Source: Synanceia verrucosa
Taxonomy: Eukaryota; Chordata; Actinopteri; Perciformes; Synanceiidae
NCBI GenBank assembly: GCA_029721515.1
Contig: CM056563.1
Span: forward strand, 22,778,954 to 22,842,953
DNA length: 64,000 bases
Direction of reading: 5' to 3'
Both the position numbers and the translations under genes were made by a program. Positions within the stretch are counted from its first letter, which is position 1. Each line of letters starts with the position of its first letter. The notes under the pieces were generated by a model. That model made no database searches. It saw nothing but the letters and a program-made list of their open reading frames with translations, and was not told where the DNA came from. This document shows, piece after piece, positions 1 to 12,317 of the stretch.

Positions 1-128
1 GCTGCCATACTTGACCTGTAACGTGAATAAATATCTTTGAACTGTAATTTTTTTTTTTAAACAGATTTCTCCAGTGTGTGATCGGGCTAACATTTTCAAT
101 GTTCTTACTTCGTGGCTAGTACGCTCAG

Positions 129-830
129 GGGTGGAAAGTAACTGCACAGTCACATAAGTACTGTTCTTAAGTACAAATGTATGTACTTTACTTGGGTTTT
201 AGCTTTATGCCACTTTATACTAGAGTAGAAAAAGATATTTATGTACAATATATGAGCTTCAGCCTCACAGCAAGAAGGTGCTGGGTTCGGCCCTGGGCCT
301 TTCTGTGTGGAGTTTGCATGTTCTCCCCGTGTCTGCATGGGTTCTCTCTGGTACTCCGGCTTCCTCCCACCATCCAAAAACATGCATGGGGATTAGGTTA
401 ACTGGTTAATTTATATTGACCGTAGGTGTGAATGTGAGTGTGAGTGGTTGTCTGTCTCTATGTGTCCTGAGATGAGGTGGCGACTTGTCCAGGGTGTACC
501 CTGCCTTTCACCCTCCAGCCCCCCCACGACCCTATGAGGATAAGCGTTAGATAATGGATGGATGGATGGATATGAGCTTCAGAATAGTTTTGTGTGTACA
601 CAATGGCAAAAAGGATAATATAGCATTGCTGGAAAATGTTACCACAGATACCTAGGTCATGATACTGAAAATATATAACATATAGACTTTTACTTCAATG
701 AAAATCTTTGAGATCACCACTTCTTAAAGTAAAATTTTGAATCCAGGACTTGTAATAGTATTTCTACACTGTTACTTACTTATTTCTAAGTAAAATAAAT
801 GAGTACTACCACCGAGTATACTGAAAATGA
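129..830 (+). repeat. Old AAGTA-type teleost interspersed repeat, split by a younger insertion
   Basis: The segment 129-249 (opening with a GGGGTGGAAAGTAACT phrase and rich in AAGTA/TACTT) and the segment 583 to about 830 (TACTTAC, AAGTAAAATAAATGAGTAC) look like two halves of one copy of a repeat common in fish intergenic DNA. They are separated by the element at 263-570. Class not assigned. Confidence 0.5.
263..570 (+). mobile_element. 5'-truncated retroelement with (GGAT)n tail and target-site duplication
   Basis: The element runs from CCTCACAGCAAG to a short GGAT array. It contains a tRNA B-box-like GGTTCG and the phrase GTCCAGGGTGTACCCTGCC, familiar from a very abundant teleost repeat. 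It is bounded by perfect 13-bp direct repeats ATATGAGCTTCAG (250-262 and 570-582), and its 5' end is missing compared with what I recall of full copies. TSD, 5' truncation and a simple 3' tail point to target-primed reverse transcription. Confidence 0.7.
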
Positions 831-1915
831 TGTGTACATGCAATGCTTAAGAAATTTATTTACAGCTTAATATATAATATTTATATTTTTTTATAGCTAA
901 AAATGTAATTATTGTTGTTATCGGTGATTTTTCAAATAAATAGCTTTCAAATCAATGGCTTTGTATATGATGCAGGTTTTATTTTGAAATCCATGAACGG
1001 AAGTGTGAGCGCTGCTATCTCGTGTGTCTTAACGGTCTCAGGAAGGCGGTGCAGAGGACTGAAAGGCCGCCAGGGCGGACTCCACATTTCAAGGAATACA
1101 TCCAGCCAGAAATAATGGTGGGGGACAACTGGATAAAAGAGACGTTGAAGAAAGTGAGCACAGTTTTTCTGGACCGGACCTCGTCTGTTTGGAGTCACCG
1201 GGCTCCGTTATCTGCCTCCTCATCCCTGGTAACAGGACATCGGTAGCCGACTTGCCCGGTTTGCTAGCCCGCAGTGCTTCACGAAAATCTCCGCTCCAGA
1301 ATCACATCTGTTTTTTATTATTTTTTATTACGAAATCTAGCTCAAACGCAAACTGCCCCCAGCATATGCCGCCCGTCTGCTTCCATTAAAGCAGCGCTAG
1401 TCCTCTGCCGCAGCTCTGACCGCTAGGACCAAGCTAGCATCCTCTGGAGGTGGATGGACGCGGCTGTCTCAGCATCCTTGCCGGGGACGCGGTCGAGCAC
1501 CGGAATGCTAACTAACGAGGAAGTGGCTCCAAAATGACAGGGGACATTTCGCCTTACGACCGCTCCAGGCTGTCTGGAGCTGCTCAGACACGTTTGACAT
1601 GCCAGATGTAATGACAGCCCCGGGCTCGCACCATGTATGCGGCTGGCCGTGTCCGTGTCCAGCCACTCGGATGACCCTCGCACCGGTACCGGCGGTTCAG
1701 AGCGAACAGGGGCGGCGCTGATCCACCGTCGCCGGTTTAAAGACTCAAGCTTTTTAGCGCTAAGCTAGGAGGCTAACAGCACAATATAGGAACCGCAAAC
1801 AACACCAATGGTATCCCATAAGGTTTTAGTCGCAATAATCCTGCTAAATGTGTATATAGGTGTACAGTCGGTTTTCTACTTATTCGGCGGCGTCCTTTTA
1901 ACGGCCTTGTTTGCT
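583..1915 (+). other. paqr4 5' flank
   Basis: After the repeat, 830-1000 is AT-rich. From about 1000 to 1800 base composition rises (CpGs, several short GC blocks), consistent with the paqr4 promoter and 5' UTR. No TATA box or clear start site was identified and no other gene was recognised. Confidence 0.4.
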
Positions 1916-4900
1916 ATGGCATTTCTAAATGGACCCAGGCTGCTGGACTGGGCCAACTCACCTCCACATCTCCAGTTCAACAAATACGTCCTGACGGGAT
2001 ACCGCCCTATCTCCTCTGTGCAAGACTGCATCAGGAGCCTGTTTTACCTGCACAATGAGCTTGGGAACATATACACTCACGGTGAGTACAATGAAATAAA
2101 AGTAAAAAGTAAGCAGTGAGGTTTGTGGAGCCCAGTATTACCAAACAGTGCAGGAGGATGCAGAGCCAGATGTTACCGTAAACACCTGGACAGACTCCTC
2201 ACATCGATCAAAGCCTTCATTTGACTACAAAAGTGATATTCATATCAATGATTAAAAAAACAAAACTATGTAAGAGAATCAGAAAACACCAGTAACTAAA
2301 GATACTTGTGCAAGGTTTCAAAAATGGAATATCAATTTAAGCGCTATATATTATAACATATTTTACACATTTTAGGGTGAACAGTGCTGCACATCTGTCT
2401 GTTAAATCTGTAGTAGTTTCTCGTCTGTTTAACCTTTTTAACCATAATATTCTCTGATTCCAGCCTCTTAATTGTGAATATTTTCTGCTTTATTTCCTCC
2501 TTTATGAGAGTAAACTGAATATATTTGAGTTGTGGACAAAACAAGACATTTGGAGGATGTTTTTCACCTTTTACTGACATTTTATCCACCAAACAACTGA
2601 TCTGTTAGTAGGGAAAGTAATCAACTTATTATGTGACAATGAAAATAATCATTATTTGCAGGATTTGTACTTGTTATGGAGTATTTTGACACAGTTATTG
2701 CTGTTTCAGTACAAGAGTTGGATACTTCTTCCACCTCTACAGTCATGCTCTGTCACTTTATAAGCTGTGTTGGTTAACCAGGTGAGCACTTTAAAGCCAC
2801 TTGTCAACTGCACATTAATAAAAATTTCCTGGAGTGTTTGTTTTTTTTTTTCATCTGGTCCGAAATGTCATGGTTACACAACAATATGCCATTCTTTTAA
2901 TAGGTTGGCCTGAGCCAAAATTAATTGCAGTAATGTGTTAATCTGTGCAGCCGGAGGTGAGGCCGATGTGTCGGCTCGGTAGCAGTCTGCATGGTGTGAT
3001 TGTGTTTTCAGTGTATGCTTGGACTGCCAGTGGCACAGCACAGTTCACACAGTAGCATGACCTTTTATCACCATCAGTGATAACATCATTCCCTTAATAA
3101 GGCAGCAACGTTTAATCCACTGAGCCTTTTTCCTGTTCAGGAACAAAGATGCGGAGCTGTGCTTGTGATTCAGGTGAAACTTTTTCACCGTGTAACATTT
3201 CAGGTAAAGTCTGACGAGCTGGTTTGTTTTGCATATGAAGAGAAAACATCCGGCCCGCAGCTCATCTGTCCCACACTTCGCTTCACCACTGTGTTCAACC
3301 CTGAGTGAGGCTGGTCGTCTCAGGACGGGCTGGGGGAGGAGCGCAGATAACACACTTTAAATAGATGTGTTACAGTGGAAGGCTTTGCCCGTATCACCTG
3401 GCTGGGACAAATGCCTTGACATTGGGAAAGGCAGAGTGAGCAAAAAAAAAGGGAAGGGGTGCAATATGTGTGTCATAGGGTGATAAATGATTGTAACAAC
3501 TGCATGTGGATCAAATTTCAAGGCTGGATTTTTGCTCACATAGCAGTGAACTCCTCTCCCTCCAACAGAGGAAATTTATATTGAAGCTGTGTGTCCTCAG
3601 TTGAAATATGGCCCTTTGTTGCATCCAAATCAGAATTGAGTGGGAGCTCGTATCTGCTGATACGTTTGTGTCAGTCATGTCGGTTTCCTGCTGGTGTCTG
3701 CGCTCACTCAGCACTGTTAAAAGCCCCTCTCGGCCACTCGCTCCTGTTGTTTGAAAAATAACGTCCACATGTCTTTGAAAGTCCTGAGCCCTGATAATCC
3801 ATCACACTAAACATGACACCTTAATTTGGCTCTGTCACAGTTTCCGTGTTGTTTTCTCGCTCTTGAAGTGATTGTTTTCATAAAAGAGTGTGCATTGCCT
3901 CAGGCTTTGTTTTCTGTCAATCACTGGACACAAAAAGAAACTCTTAAATGCTGCTTTACATACATAAGGCTTTAAATAAGTAATCTTGATTTGTATAAGT
4001 ACTTAACACTGAGTGCAACCAGTCCCTTCTCGTTTAACTACAGATTAAACTACAATGTAAACCCATCCATCCACTGCATTATTAAACACTCAGAGAAAGT
4101 GCACCTGTGGTGACTGTGGTGGTGTCGTAGTTTAAAGAGCAAAAAGACACACTAAGGACGGGAGGTGGTTCAGTCCAACAGACTCAAGACTTTTAACCAA
4201 GAGGCTGCTGTTTGTGTCTTTTTACAACCAGCAGCTCGTTTGTGTCTCATTTTCACAGCGTTTAGTTTGATTTTCACTTAACAAATGTAGTTTGAAACCT
4301 AACCATGTAGTTTATTTCTTAAACCTAACTGCAGTTTCTTAACAAATGTATTATTCCACCACCCAGTTTAAGGTGTTTACCACCTCTGTCCTAAATTAAG
4401 AATATTGCTGATTACCTGAATATTTGTTAATGTTTCTGTAATGATTAGTCCACCAGTATGTACAAGCTCTTTAACCAAAATGATATCTTTAAGACTAAAA
4501 TATAGTTATTGTTGTTATCCAGGAATTTACTGTTTTACACAAAAAAAGCAGAAAATGATCAAAACCATTCCTGAACAGAAAAAAAGTGATTTAGTGGTTG
4601 TTTGTTATTCTGGATTCCTGGCTCAAATTTGGGTCTAAAAAGGTGAATTCAGTTTCAATTCCTCACTCCTGTTCAGCTCTGTGTGAGCTGGGATGAGAAT
4701 GTGTCGGTGCAAAGAAGCTGTTCCTTAAAAGTGTCCCAGGTTAGTTTTTGTTGAGCGACAGCTTTAATCACAGCTAAGGTGAAGCCGTCCTCTCTCTCTC
4801 TTTCTGCCCTCCCTCCAGGCATCCCTTTGGTTTGCTTCCTGGTGCTGCTGCCTCTCAACATCCCCTGGTCTCAGATCAGCGTCACCTGGTTGGGCGTGGT

Positions 4901-6613
4901 GCACTTCCTGGCCTGCCTGTCGCCCCAGCTGGGCTCTGTGCTCTACCACCTCTTCATGAACCACGAGGGAGGAGAGCCTGTGTACCACACCCTCCTCAAA
5001 CTTGACGTGTGTGGGATCTGCATGATCAACACACTGGGTGAGTCTTTCCCTTCCTGGAAGCTCAGCAGTCAGCACATTTCCTCATTGTTTATCAGTTTAG
5101 GATTCCTTGTCAGTTCTGTTATGGCCGGTCTGTTTACTTTGAGGGTGGAACTTCTCCTTATTGATCCTCAATGATTTACCATGGCAGTGTTTGGCATTGA
5201 GGTGCATCAGCACTGGTTTGTCAGAATATATTTGACTAGTGAGTCAACTGGCCGACGTAAGCAGTGATAAAAGTTTTGCAGTGATTATCGATCCACCCGT
5301 GCTGCCTGTATGAGCCTATTATGACAAGTGAGATATGTAATGATTACTAGCCTGGATGTCTGTTTTATAGTATCACTATACATAAATATGATGAATCCTT
5401 TATTAACCACCCCAAACTTGGATTTAAACCGTATTAAATCACACAAAATTTTTTTTTTAATCTTGCAAGTGTTGTCTGACTCTGACTGAAGAGTTGATTT
5501 TAGTCACGACTTATTAATGGAATAAGACTGGATAAACGTTGAGAAAATTCTGGTAGGATGATTCTAGATGTTAGTTGCTTTGTCTATGAGATGTCAGAAA
5601 ATAGTCCCATTCTTATTCCCCAGAGTGACTTTTACAAATAATTAACTTTGTCCAAAAATCAATCCAAAACCCAAATATGTGTAATATATATATATATTTA
5701 TATAGATATTAATCAGTGAAAACCAGCAAATTCAATTTGAGGTGCTGCAAACAGTTTAATGGCTATCGTCTGTCGATTGGTTAATTGAATAAATGAGAAA
5801 TTGTTTGAGCTCTTAAAGAGGCTAATGAAACAGACTGTTTTCAGTCTACAGAGTGCAGAACATGAAGTGCTCTCCTCCATATGGACATGATGCATGCTTT
5901 TTGTCTGCATTTCAGGGAGTTTTCCTCCTGCTGAAACATTTTCTTTTTATTTCAGCACAGCTTCCACATGTGGAAAGCTTAGTTTCATAAGGAGCTGACT
6001 TCCACATGAGTCAAATTAAAGGCAGTCAGGCAGTGACTAAACATCTGGATGCTGCTCGCCACACTCTTACTGTCACTCGAGGTTCAAACAGTTTGACCTC
6101 TGTGCGCTGAGGCTTTCACCAGGCGTTACATTGCTGCTGAGTCGACACTGACTCTCCTTTGTGTGTTTTCTTGTCTCAGGGGCGCTGCCCATCGTCTACA
6201 GTACGCTGCTGTGCTACCCGTTCATCCGCACCGTGGCCCTGTTAGTCTACATCCTGCTGTCCAGCCACGCCATCTACTGCGCCGTCACGGCTCGGAGCAG
6301 CGTTCGGCGGCTGCGCTCCTTCGCCTGGCAGGCGCTGTTCCGCTTCTCCTTTTTCCTGCTGCGCTGGGTGGGCGTCGGCGGCGGCAGCCCCACCTCCTTA
6401 CGCCACTTCCTCATGATGGATGCGCTGGCCGTGCTGGGCGGGGTCATCAACATCACACGCATCCCGGAGCGCTTCCGCCCGGGCCTCTTTGACTACTGGT
6501 GCAACAGCCACCAGATCATGCATGTACTGGTGGTGGGCTCCATCCTCTACCTGCACTGGGGGGTGCTGGACGACCTGCTGTGGATCAACAGCTACAACTG
6601 TCCCTCAGACTGA
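1916..6613 (+). CDS. paqr4: Progestin and adipoQ receptor family member 4 (PAQR4)
   Basis: Three coding exons: 1916-2081, 4819-5037 and 6180-6613, all with GT-AG junctions and matching phases, giving 272 aa (human PAQR4 is about 273). The N-terminus MAFLNGPRLLDWANSPPHLQ is close to human PAQR4, as is NELGNIYTH at the first junction. It is a seven-helix integral membrane protein of the PAQR/hemolysin-III fold. The family's metal-site residues are visible: His in YHLFMNH after helix 2, Asp in LLKLDVCGI, and HxxxH in NSHQIMHV near the C-terminus. Members of this family are linked to ceramide/sphingolipid handling, and mammalian PAQR4 has been tied to Golgi localisation and cell-cycle control; that is literature knowledge, not visible here. 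The start at 1916 has G at -3 and +4 and matches the family N-terminus. An in-frame ATG lies 36 codons upstream (see findings). The last exon is strongly GC-rich compared with its surroundings. Confidence 0.95.
2400..2665 (+). repeat. Degenerate ATTAATCGAT-family teleost interspersed repeat
   Basis: Contains the phrases ACAAAACAAGACATTTGGAG, CTGACATTTTATCCACCAAAC and AATGAAAATAATCATTATTTGC typical of an abundant fish element. The copy is divergent and lies in paqr4 intron 1. Other copies here are near 5560, 15950, 44395 and 56445. Confidence 0.5.
4320..4565 (+). repeat. Dispersed repeat, family shared with 16640-16850
   Basis: In paqr4 intron 1. Positions 4449-4472 are identical over 24 bases to the reverse complement of 16746-16769, and similarity continues on both sides over about 200 bases. 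Class unknown. Confidence 0.6.
5038..6179 (+). other. paqr4 intron 2
   Basis: GTGAGT donor and AG acceptor after a pyrimidine tract. Holds a degenerate repeat and an (AT)n run; nothing else seen. Confidence 0.85.
5560..5840 (-). repeat. Degenerate ATTAATCGAT-family repeat
   Basis: The region reads AAAACCAGCAAATTCAATTTGAGGTGCTG, TCTGTCGATTGGTTAATTG and similar phrases seen in the same fish family as 2400-2665, in the opposite orientation. It is interrupted by an (AT)n run. Lies in paqr4 intron 2. Confidence 0.4.
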
Positions 6614-9600
6614 CCCCCTCTCTTGGAGCACTGGGATGATGAAGGACCTCTGAGGGGAGGGGGTGTCTGCAGAGGGAAGGAGGGAAAATCAGGGGGAACT
6701 GATGCAGTGAGGTGAGACCACATGTTGTCCATGCATGTGTTCACCTCCTGCACTCAAACTCAGAATGTTCATATCTACGTCCACCTTTGTACTTTGTGCG
6801 AATGCAGGCAGAAGTATGTCAAGTAACGCACAAGCATTTTTGACTTCCCGTAAACATGGACACACACACACACACAGCAAAATGGAAATATTTCAAAGTA
6901 CTGACCACTATCAAGTCTTAAGTAAAGGCTCTAGTGCAAGTTAGCGCTGAGTTTCAAGCCTTTACTTAATAACAGAAGTTTTACTTGAGCAGGTTAAGAC
7001 AGTCTGTGGCTGGAAGGATCACACGCTCCTCTCAGATGTCACTGTTGCTACCTATGCAGCACATCCATATCTCAACCCATGCACGCACTCAGACACCTTC
7101 ACACCTATATTTTTATACTACATGTACTGTACATACAGTCTGTGCTGCACAAAGCACTCACAGTTTTCACTGAGTTTTACTGGACTGGTTGTTCTGCCCG
7201 GTTTCCGTTTCCTGCCTGATTTGTCCAAAAGATGACGAGGAAGTGGAGTTGGACGGGGGGTTCGTTCCTGAGTGTGCTAGCATGTTTGAGTTTACTTGCT
7301 TCAGGTGGTGTGGACCACACATTTCAGTCAGTCGAGCAGTGTTATCCATTTTTAGCTCAGTGCCAATTATGTTCAGGCATTTTAATTAGCAAAGAAAGTG
7401 CACACGTTTACAAACGATGCTGCTCAGCGGCGTTACTGCCAAGCTTTTGCTTATGGGAGTAAGCAAAGTGGTATTTATTTATTATTGCGTTTGTATGATA
7501 ACCTCCCATTGTAAGGGAGATTGCTGCCACTCCTTCCTTTTGTGTAAGACTAGGTTGTATAGCTTTAAAGTTATAAACCGAGTGTTGAATTTAAAATATT
7601 TATGCATATTTATTCAGCAGAAAAAAAGTAAAATGAAAGAACAAGTTTTACACTGAAATGCCACCATGTGATGAGTCGATTGTGGCAGCTAAACGCACTG
7701 ACATTTAAGGGGTAGCAACTAAGTGTTAACTTGAATCTAAGTTCCTGTGAACACTGTTCAGGCAAACTGGATAAATCTAAAACTGTAATGTAATATATTT
7801 CATATTTATTCAGTCATATTTATTTGCAGATATAGGTGAAATTATGTTTCTGTCAGCTGCTAGTAAACGTTATTGCCTTGCAGGATCACAGGCTGGCAGA
7901 TCAGGTCTTTTGTTTTATTTGAACTGTGCAAATCCAGAAGGTTAGCTCTTTATATTCTCCCACTACAGTGATTTTTTTGGCTCCTCAGTAATATTGTAGA
8001 AAAAGATGGGTCACGTGACGTAAGACACAATAACAAGACAAAAAATGGTATGTGATGTCTGAAACTCCTCTGAAGATGTCATTTTTTCTGAATGGTTTTA
8101 CTGTATTTTGACGTTTACTTGCACATTGACTCTTGTTTTTGGTGGTTTATACAATAAGAGTCAGTCGTTGTTGCCACAGAATGGTGCACGTTATTGCCAT
8201 TTTTTTGTTTTCTTTTTTTTAAATGCAACGCTTTGCTCTGCAGCTGGATTTATGTTCTGTGAGTTGCACCTTTTTGAGCAGAAGCATAGACTCTTTTTAA
8301 AGTGGAAAAGTGTTTTATAAAGCTGGTTTAACGATCAGGAATGAACCCCTGCGTCCTCCCGTCACGCAGAAGTTACGTCCGTTCTGTGTGAACGTTTTAC
8401 CACTATATTCCTCTGCGGCATTTCAGTCGCCACCCTGTGAGTGAAAGTAATTGTTGCTCTGTTCCTTCAAGCTCCAGACTGGTGGTTGAAGTGTCATTTC
8501 TTCTCTGCAGGCACACTTTACTTTCTTAATGACATTGCACTTGTTTCCCATGCCAACAGTCACAGCCGCCCACTGACTCGTTGCCAATCCCCGTCAGTCC
8601 CACTTCATCTTGCCAAATTAGCAGCGTCTGAGGTGTAGCACATCCTCTGCTTCCTGTGCTAACACTGACTCATGGGTGAAGAAGGATTTCCCACAGTATT
8701 AATCATGCACACTAGCCCCAGACTGCCCCCCCCCCCACCCCATCCCTCTCCTTTATAAAGAGTCAGATATTTGCTTGTCTCGCTGACAAAGTGATTATTA
8801 CCGTCTAAGACGTGGTACAATGTAAAAGCTGAAACTAATGTATTATTGGCCATTGAATGAAACTGAAAAATATGCATGAAAGTAGCTATAAGAGCAGAAC
8901 CTGAAGTCTCATAGTGTTAGCTAACTGTTTGTTCATCGTAGCGTCCACAGATCATAACGCTCGCTCCTAGAAATGGCTGTGTGGGTAGTGGGAGGGGGGG
9001 AAAGATGGTTGATCAGATCCAATCAGAGGCATTACATCACTATCAAATAAACTGCACTGTTCATCGTTCTCAAAAGGGCTTTGGATCAAAGTAAATTATA
9101 ATTCTGAAACGTCTTTAAAGTCCATATAAATAATGTAAATACGTGTATGTAGATTGTCTATACATACAGTGCAACCAGATTCATCTTTGATACGAACTCA
9201 ATATGTTTAAGGGAAGAAAATATGGTGATAAGAAGAGATGGGATCATAAACTGCTGCTCTCTTTCACAGCCAAAGTGAATTATGAGAGAGGGAGGCAGGC
9301 GAGGTGCTTCAAATTAATATCAAAGACGTGTGTTTGCTTAGCTGTGTCCATATGTACGTGAACAACAGAAAAAAAGTTGGTTTCAGTGCTAATGTAAAGA
9401 TGTTTGACCTTTTGTGACCCTAACTAAGAATGCTTTTGATCATTTAAATGTAACCTCTCTTTTTAGACACGTGGGAAAGAACGATTTGATTCTTGGCGGG
9501 CATGTGAATACCTCGTGACTACCACTGGTCTATCTATGCATTATCAGCCGAGGGATACGTAACAGTGCAAGGCGATTTGCGTCCGTCGGAAACAGCGCCC

Positions 9601-10562
9601 TGATCCGCTGCGACGGCAACATCCTGGGTCTCCCTCTTCTCAGGGTGCCATAACAGTAGCTGTAACATCCAAGGCCTGACCTCTGCTGTCTGCAACATGG
9701 CTGTGAGACTTCATCCACCTCCACCTGTCCTCCTTGTCCACTCTGTTCATGCTGCGAACTGATTGGACAGGAAGGAGACAGAAGGTGGAGGAGTATTTCT
9801 CTGAAAACCATGTTACAGGAGTGGCCTAAAAAAACGTCCTTTTGTCTGTATGTTAAATTAAAAAAAGACATGATGTATGAACACATCACTAACAAAACAA
9901 GATTCATTTTTTAATATGACGCAGGTGCCGGATAGCCTGTTAATGACCTGTTTATAATGGACTACCTGTATTGTTATATACTGATCATTCTGATTACTGT
10001 TACTCTGTGGATGATGACTCTGCTCTATGTGTACAGATAATGAGACAAGCCCTTTCCTTTAGGATGAAGGGAGCTTTCTGGAGGGTCTGTCTGTTATCCT
10101 CATCTTCATATCTGCAATGTCACACCGTTTTTAAAGCTGTCAGCGGAGTGACTGTTGCTCCGCCTGGTGGATGTTCATGAGCACTGATGCAGGCATTACT
10201 GTAGCCAAACTGCAGGCAGATGAAAAGTGACAGCCTGCAACGCTGTCCGCGTTGTTCTGCAGTTATTCCCCAGGGTTGTTCATTTATATTTCCACGCCAT
10301 GTCGGTTCACATGTGTGTATGAGCTCCCCTGCTGAACCCAAACAAGCATGAAATCTGGATGTTGTCACCTTTGCTTTCTCCTTTTTGCACTGACGGGCTG
10401 CAGACCCCAGAGAGTGCCTCATTGTCCCGTCGGTGTGCTTGCAAATTAATGTGAGCAAACACACATTTTGTTCCTGTGCTGTTGTTCACACATCTGTCCA
10501 ACATTAGTATCCTGTGTAACAGACAGGCTCTCACACTCCTCAGTCTCCAGCAACGATTGTGC

Positions 10563-10568
10563 AATAAA
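10563..10568 (+). terminator. Possible distal paqr4 polyadenylation signal
   Basis: AATAAA followed 50-90 nt later by a strongly TG-rich run (10620-10655), a good poly(A)-site arrangement. It would imply a paqr4 3' UTR of about 4 kb. An earlier AATAAA at 9046-9051 lacks a comparable downstream element. Confidence 0.3.
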
Positions 10569-11024
10569 CTGAAGTCTATATTTTTAAAAAAAAATCTCTT
10601 TTTATTCACGTTTCTTTTCTTGGGATGTGCTTGTGTGCTTCTGTGTTTGTGAGGAACAGTTTGAGTTTTAGGACTGGAAAGTGATCACCACACCTGGTTT
10701 CAGGGTTAGAGATGTGTTTAAGCTTGATGTTGCATGTAGTTGTGATGGTTCAGGTAATGACGACAAAAGTGTAGAATAAGACATTTTGATCCCCATCACT
10801 TGTTACAGCAGGATAGAGAAATTACAAATTTAATGAAAAAAAAATAATAATGAGGTAATAATAATAATCATTATTATTTACACTATGTACTAAAATAAAT
10901 ACAATATTTAGACTATGAAAATATGAAATATAAAAGGAAGTATAAAACAGTGCAGGATTGCTTTGCAAATTATTATTGTATTTTTTATGGTCTTGTCATG
11001 GGCTGTGGCAGTGTTTCCAGATTG

Positions 11025-11079
11025 ATGATAATAATAATAATAATAATAATAATAATCATCATCATCATAATAATAATAA
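11025..11079. repeat. (AAT)n/(CAT)n microsatellite
   Basis: TAA/AAT units with an internal CAT block, flanked on both sides by a near-identical 25-bp sequence (10998-11022 and 11127-11151). Confidence 0.95.
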
Positions 11080-12169
11080 ATATTTTCAGTATGTTTTTAA
11101 CAGCAAATTAAATGAAATGTGTTGTGATGGGCTTTGGCAGTGTTTCCAGATCAAAAATAATGATAATAATTCTTATTTTAATCACACTTTTTAAAGATGC
11201 TTTATAATTAAGGTGCATAAAACATTTAAAACAAGACTTAAAACAGTACAAACAGGGGCATAAAAAGCAAAAATAGCTGATTACATCATTGTATAGATGC
11301 ACGTGTGTGAGAGTGATCGGGAACGAATGTCCCACATGGGTTGTTGTTGTTTGCAGAATTATTTAGATCTGAGGTTAGGAAATGAATCAAATTAATTTGA
11401 GATCCTCACAAATACTGTAAAACTACAGCTGGAGGTTAAAGTTTTAGTTTTTAGATTAATGTTGGGATAAAGAGGTTTTTGATTGTTGAGAGGGTCAAAG
11501 GAGGGTCCTCACAAGTATAGGTGTGTGTGCATATGTGTGTAATAAGGACTGAATGACCTCACAATGATAGAATAATGAGGAAGGACTTTACCTCTTTGGG
11601 GAGCACATTAGATCAGGTCAGGTTTATGGCTTTAAAGGGGCATTACATGTCTGTGAAGTTTTAGGCGATTAAACGCTGATTAAAAAGAGTGAAACTACAA
11701 ACACTCTGGATCCTACTTTTCCCATTCATTCCCTGACTGACTTTCCAAGGAGGTCCACAGAAGAGTGACTAACCATGACGAGTTGACTGAGAAATCAGTA
11801 TCACATGTAGCTTTTGCTTTTTCCTCTCTTTATCTCCAGCATATCATTTTATTTGATATAAGTAAACCATTTGGGGGGAAATTGTATGAGCATTTAAAAC
11901 TTTTCCTCTCATAGGGTAAACTGCAGCTTCTGTAGCCTCATCTGTGCATCTCAGTGTTGCATCACTTGAATTCGCAGCTTCTGACCCAGTAAAGATGCTT
12001 TTTAACCCTTTTTGCATTTATTTCCTCAATCTGATTTCCTGTGTTGACACCTGCAGGTGACTGATGGACTCACGATCACATGTGCTTTGCCCTGACGTCT
12101 TGGATATAACCTGCACCGTCTTCTCCGGTTGTTCGACACTTGAAATGTCACACGAGTCACCTCCTACTT

Positions 12170-12317
12170 CCACCTTTGTTTGAAACTCTCACTTCCTCTC
12201 TGTCGTTTTTCGAATGTGCTTTAACCTTCCGTCTCCTCTAAGTCCTCATTCTGGTGGCAGGGTGTTTGGTGCTTTGCTGAAATTCCTCAAGCTGAATCGC
12301 CCTCACACGACTCCCAG
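12170..12317 (+). promoter_or_regulatory. Possible coro1a promoter / non-coding first exon
   Basis: The first coding exon of coro1a starts at an acceptor (13360-13361), so an upstream exon must exist. A plausible donor (CCCAG then GTAGGC) is at 12317/12318, preceded by several Ets/PU.1-type GAGGAAGT cores (minus strand) as expected for a leukocyte gene. This is inference only. Confidence 0.25.

Larger units (their letters stand above)
2082..4818 (+). other. paqr4 intron 1
   Basis: GTGAGT donor and pyrimidine-rich AG acceptor. Holds the two repeats listed; the rest (about 2670-4310) shows no gene or RNA that I can recognise. Confidence 0.85.

Noticed and set aside
6163..6492. Overlapping alternative-frame ORFs across paqr4 exon 3
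   Set aside because: They arise from high GC content of the exon; only the frame starting GALPIVYST matches PAQR4.
9530..9907. 125-codon minus-strand ORF
   Set aside because: No recognisable domain, ends in low-quality context, and no splice or promoter support; judged chance.
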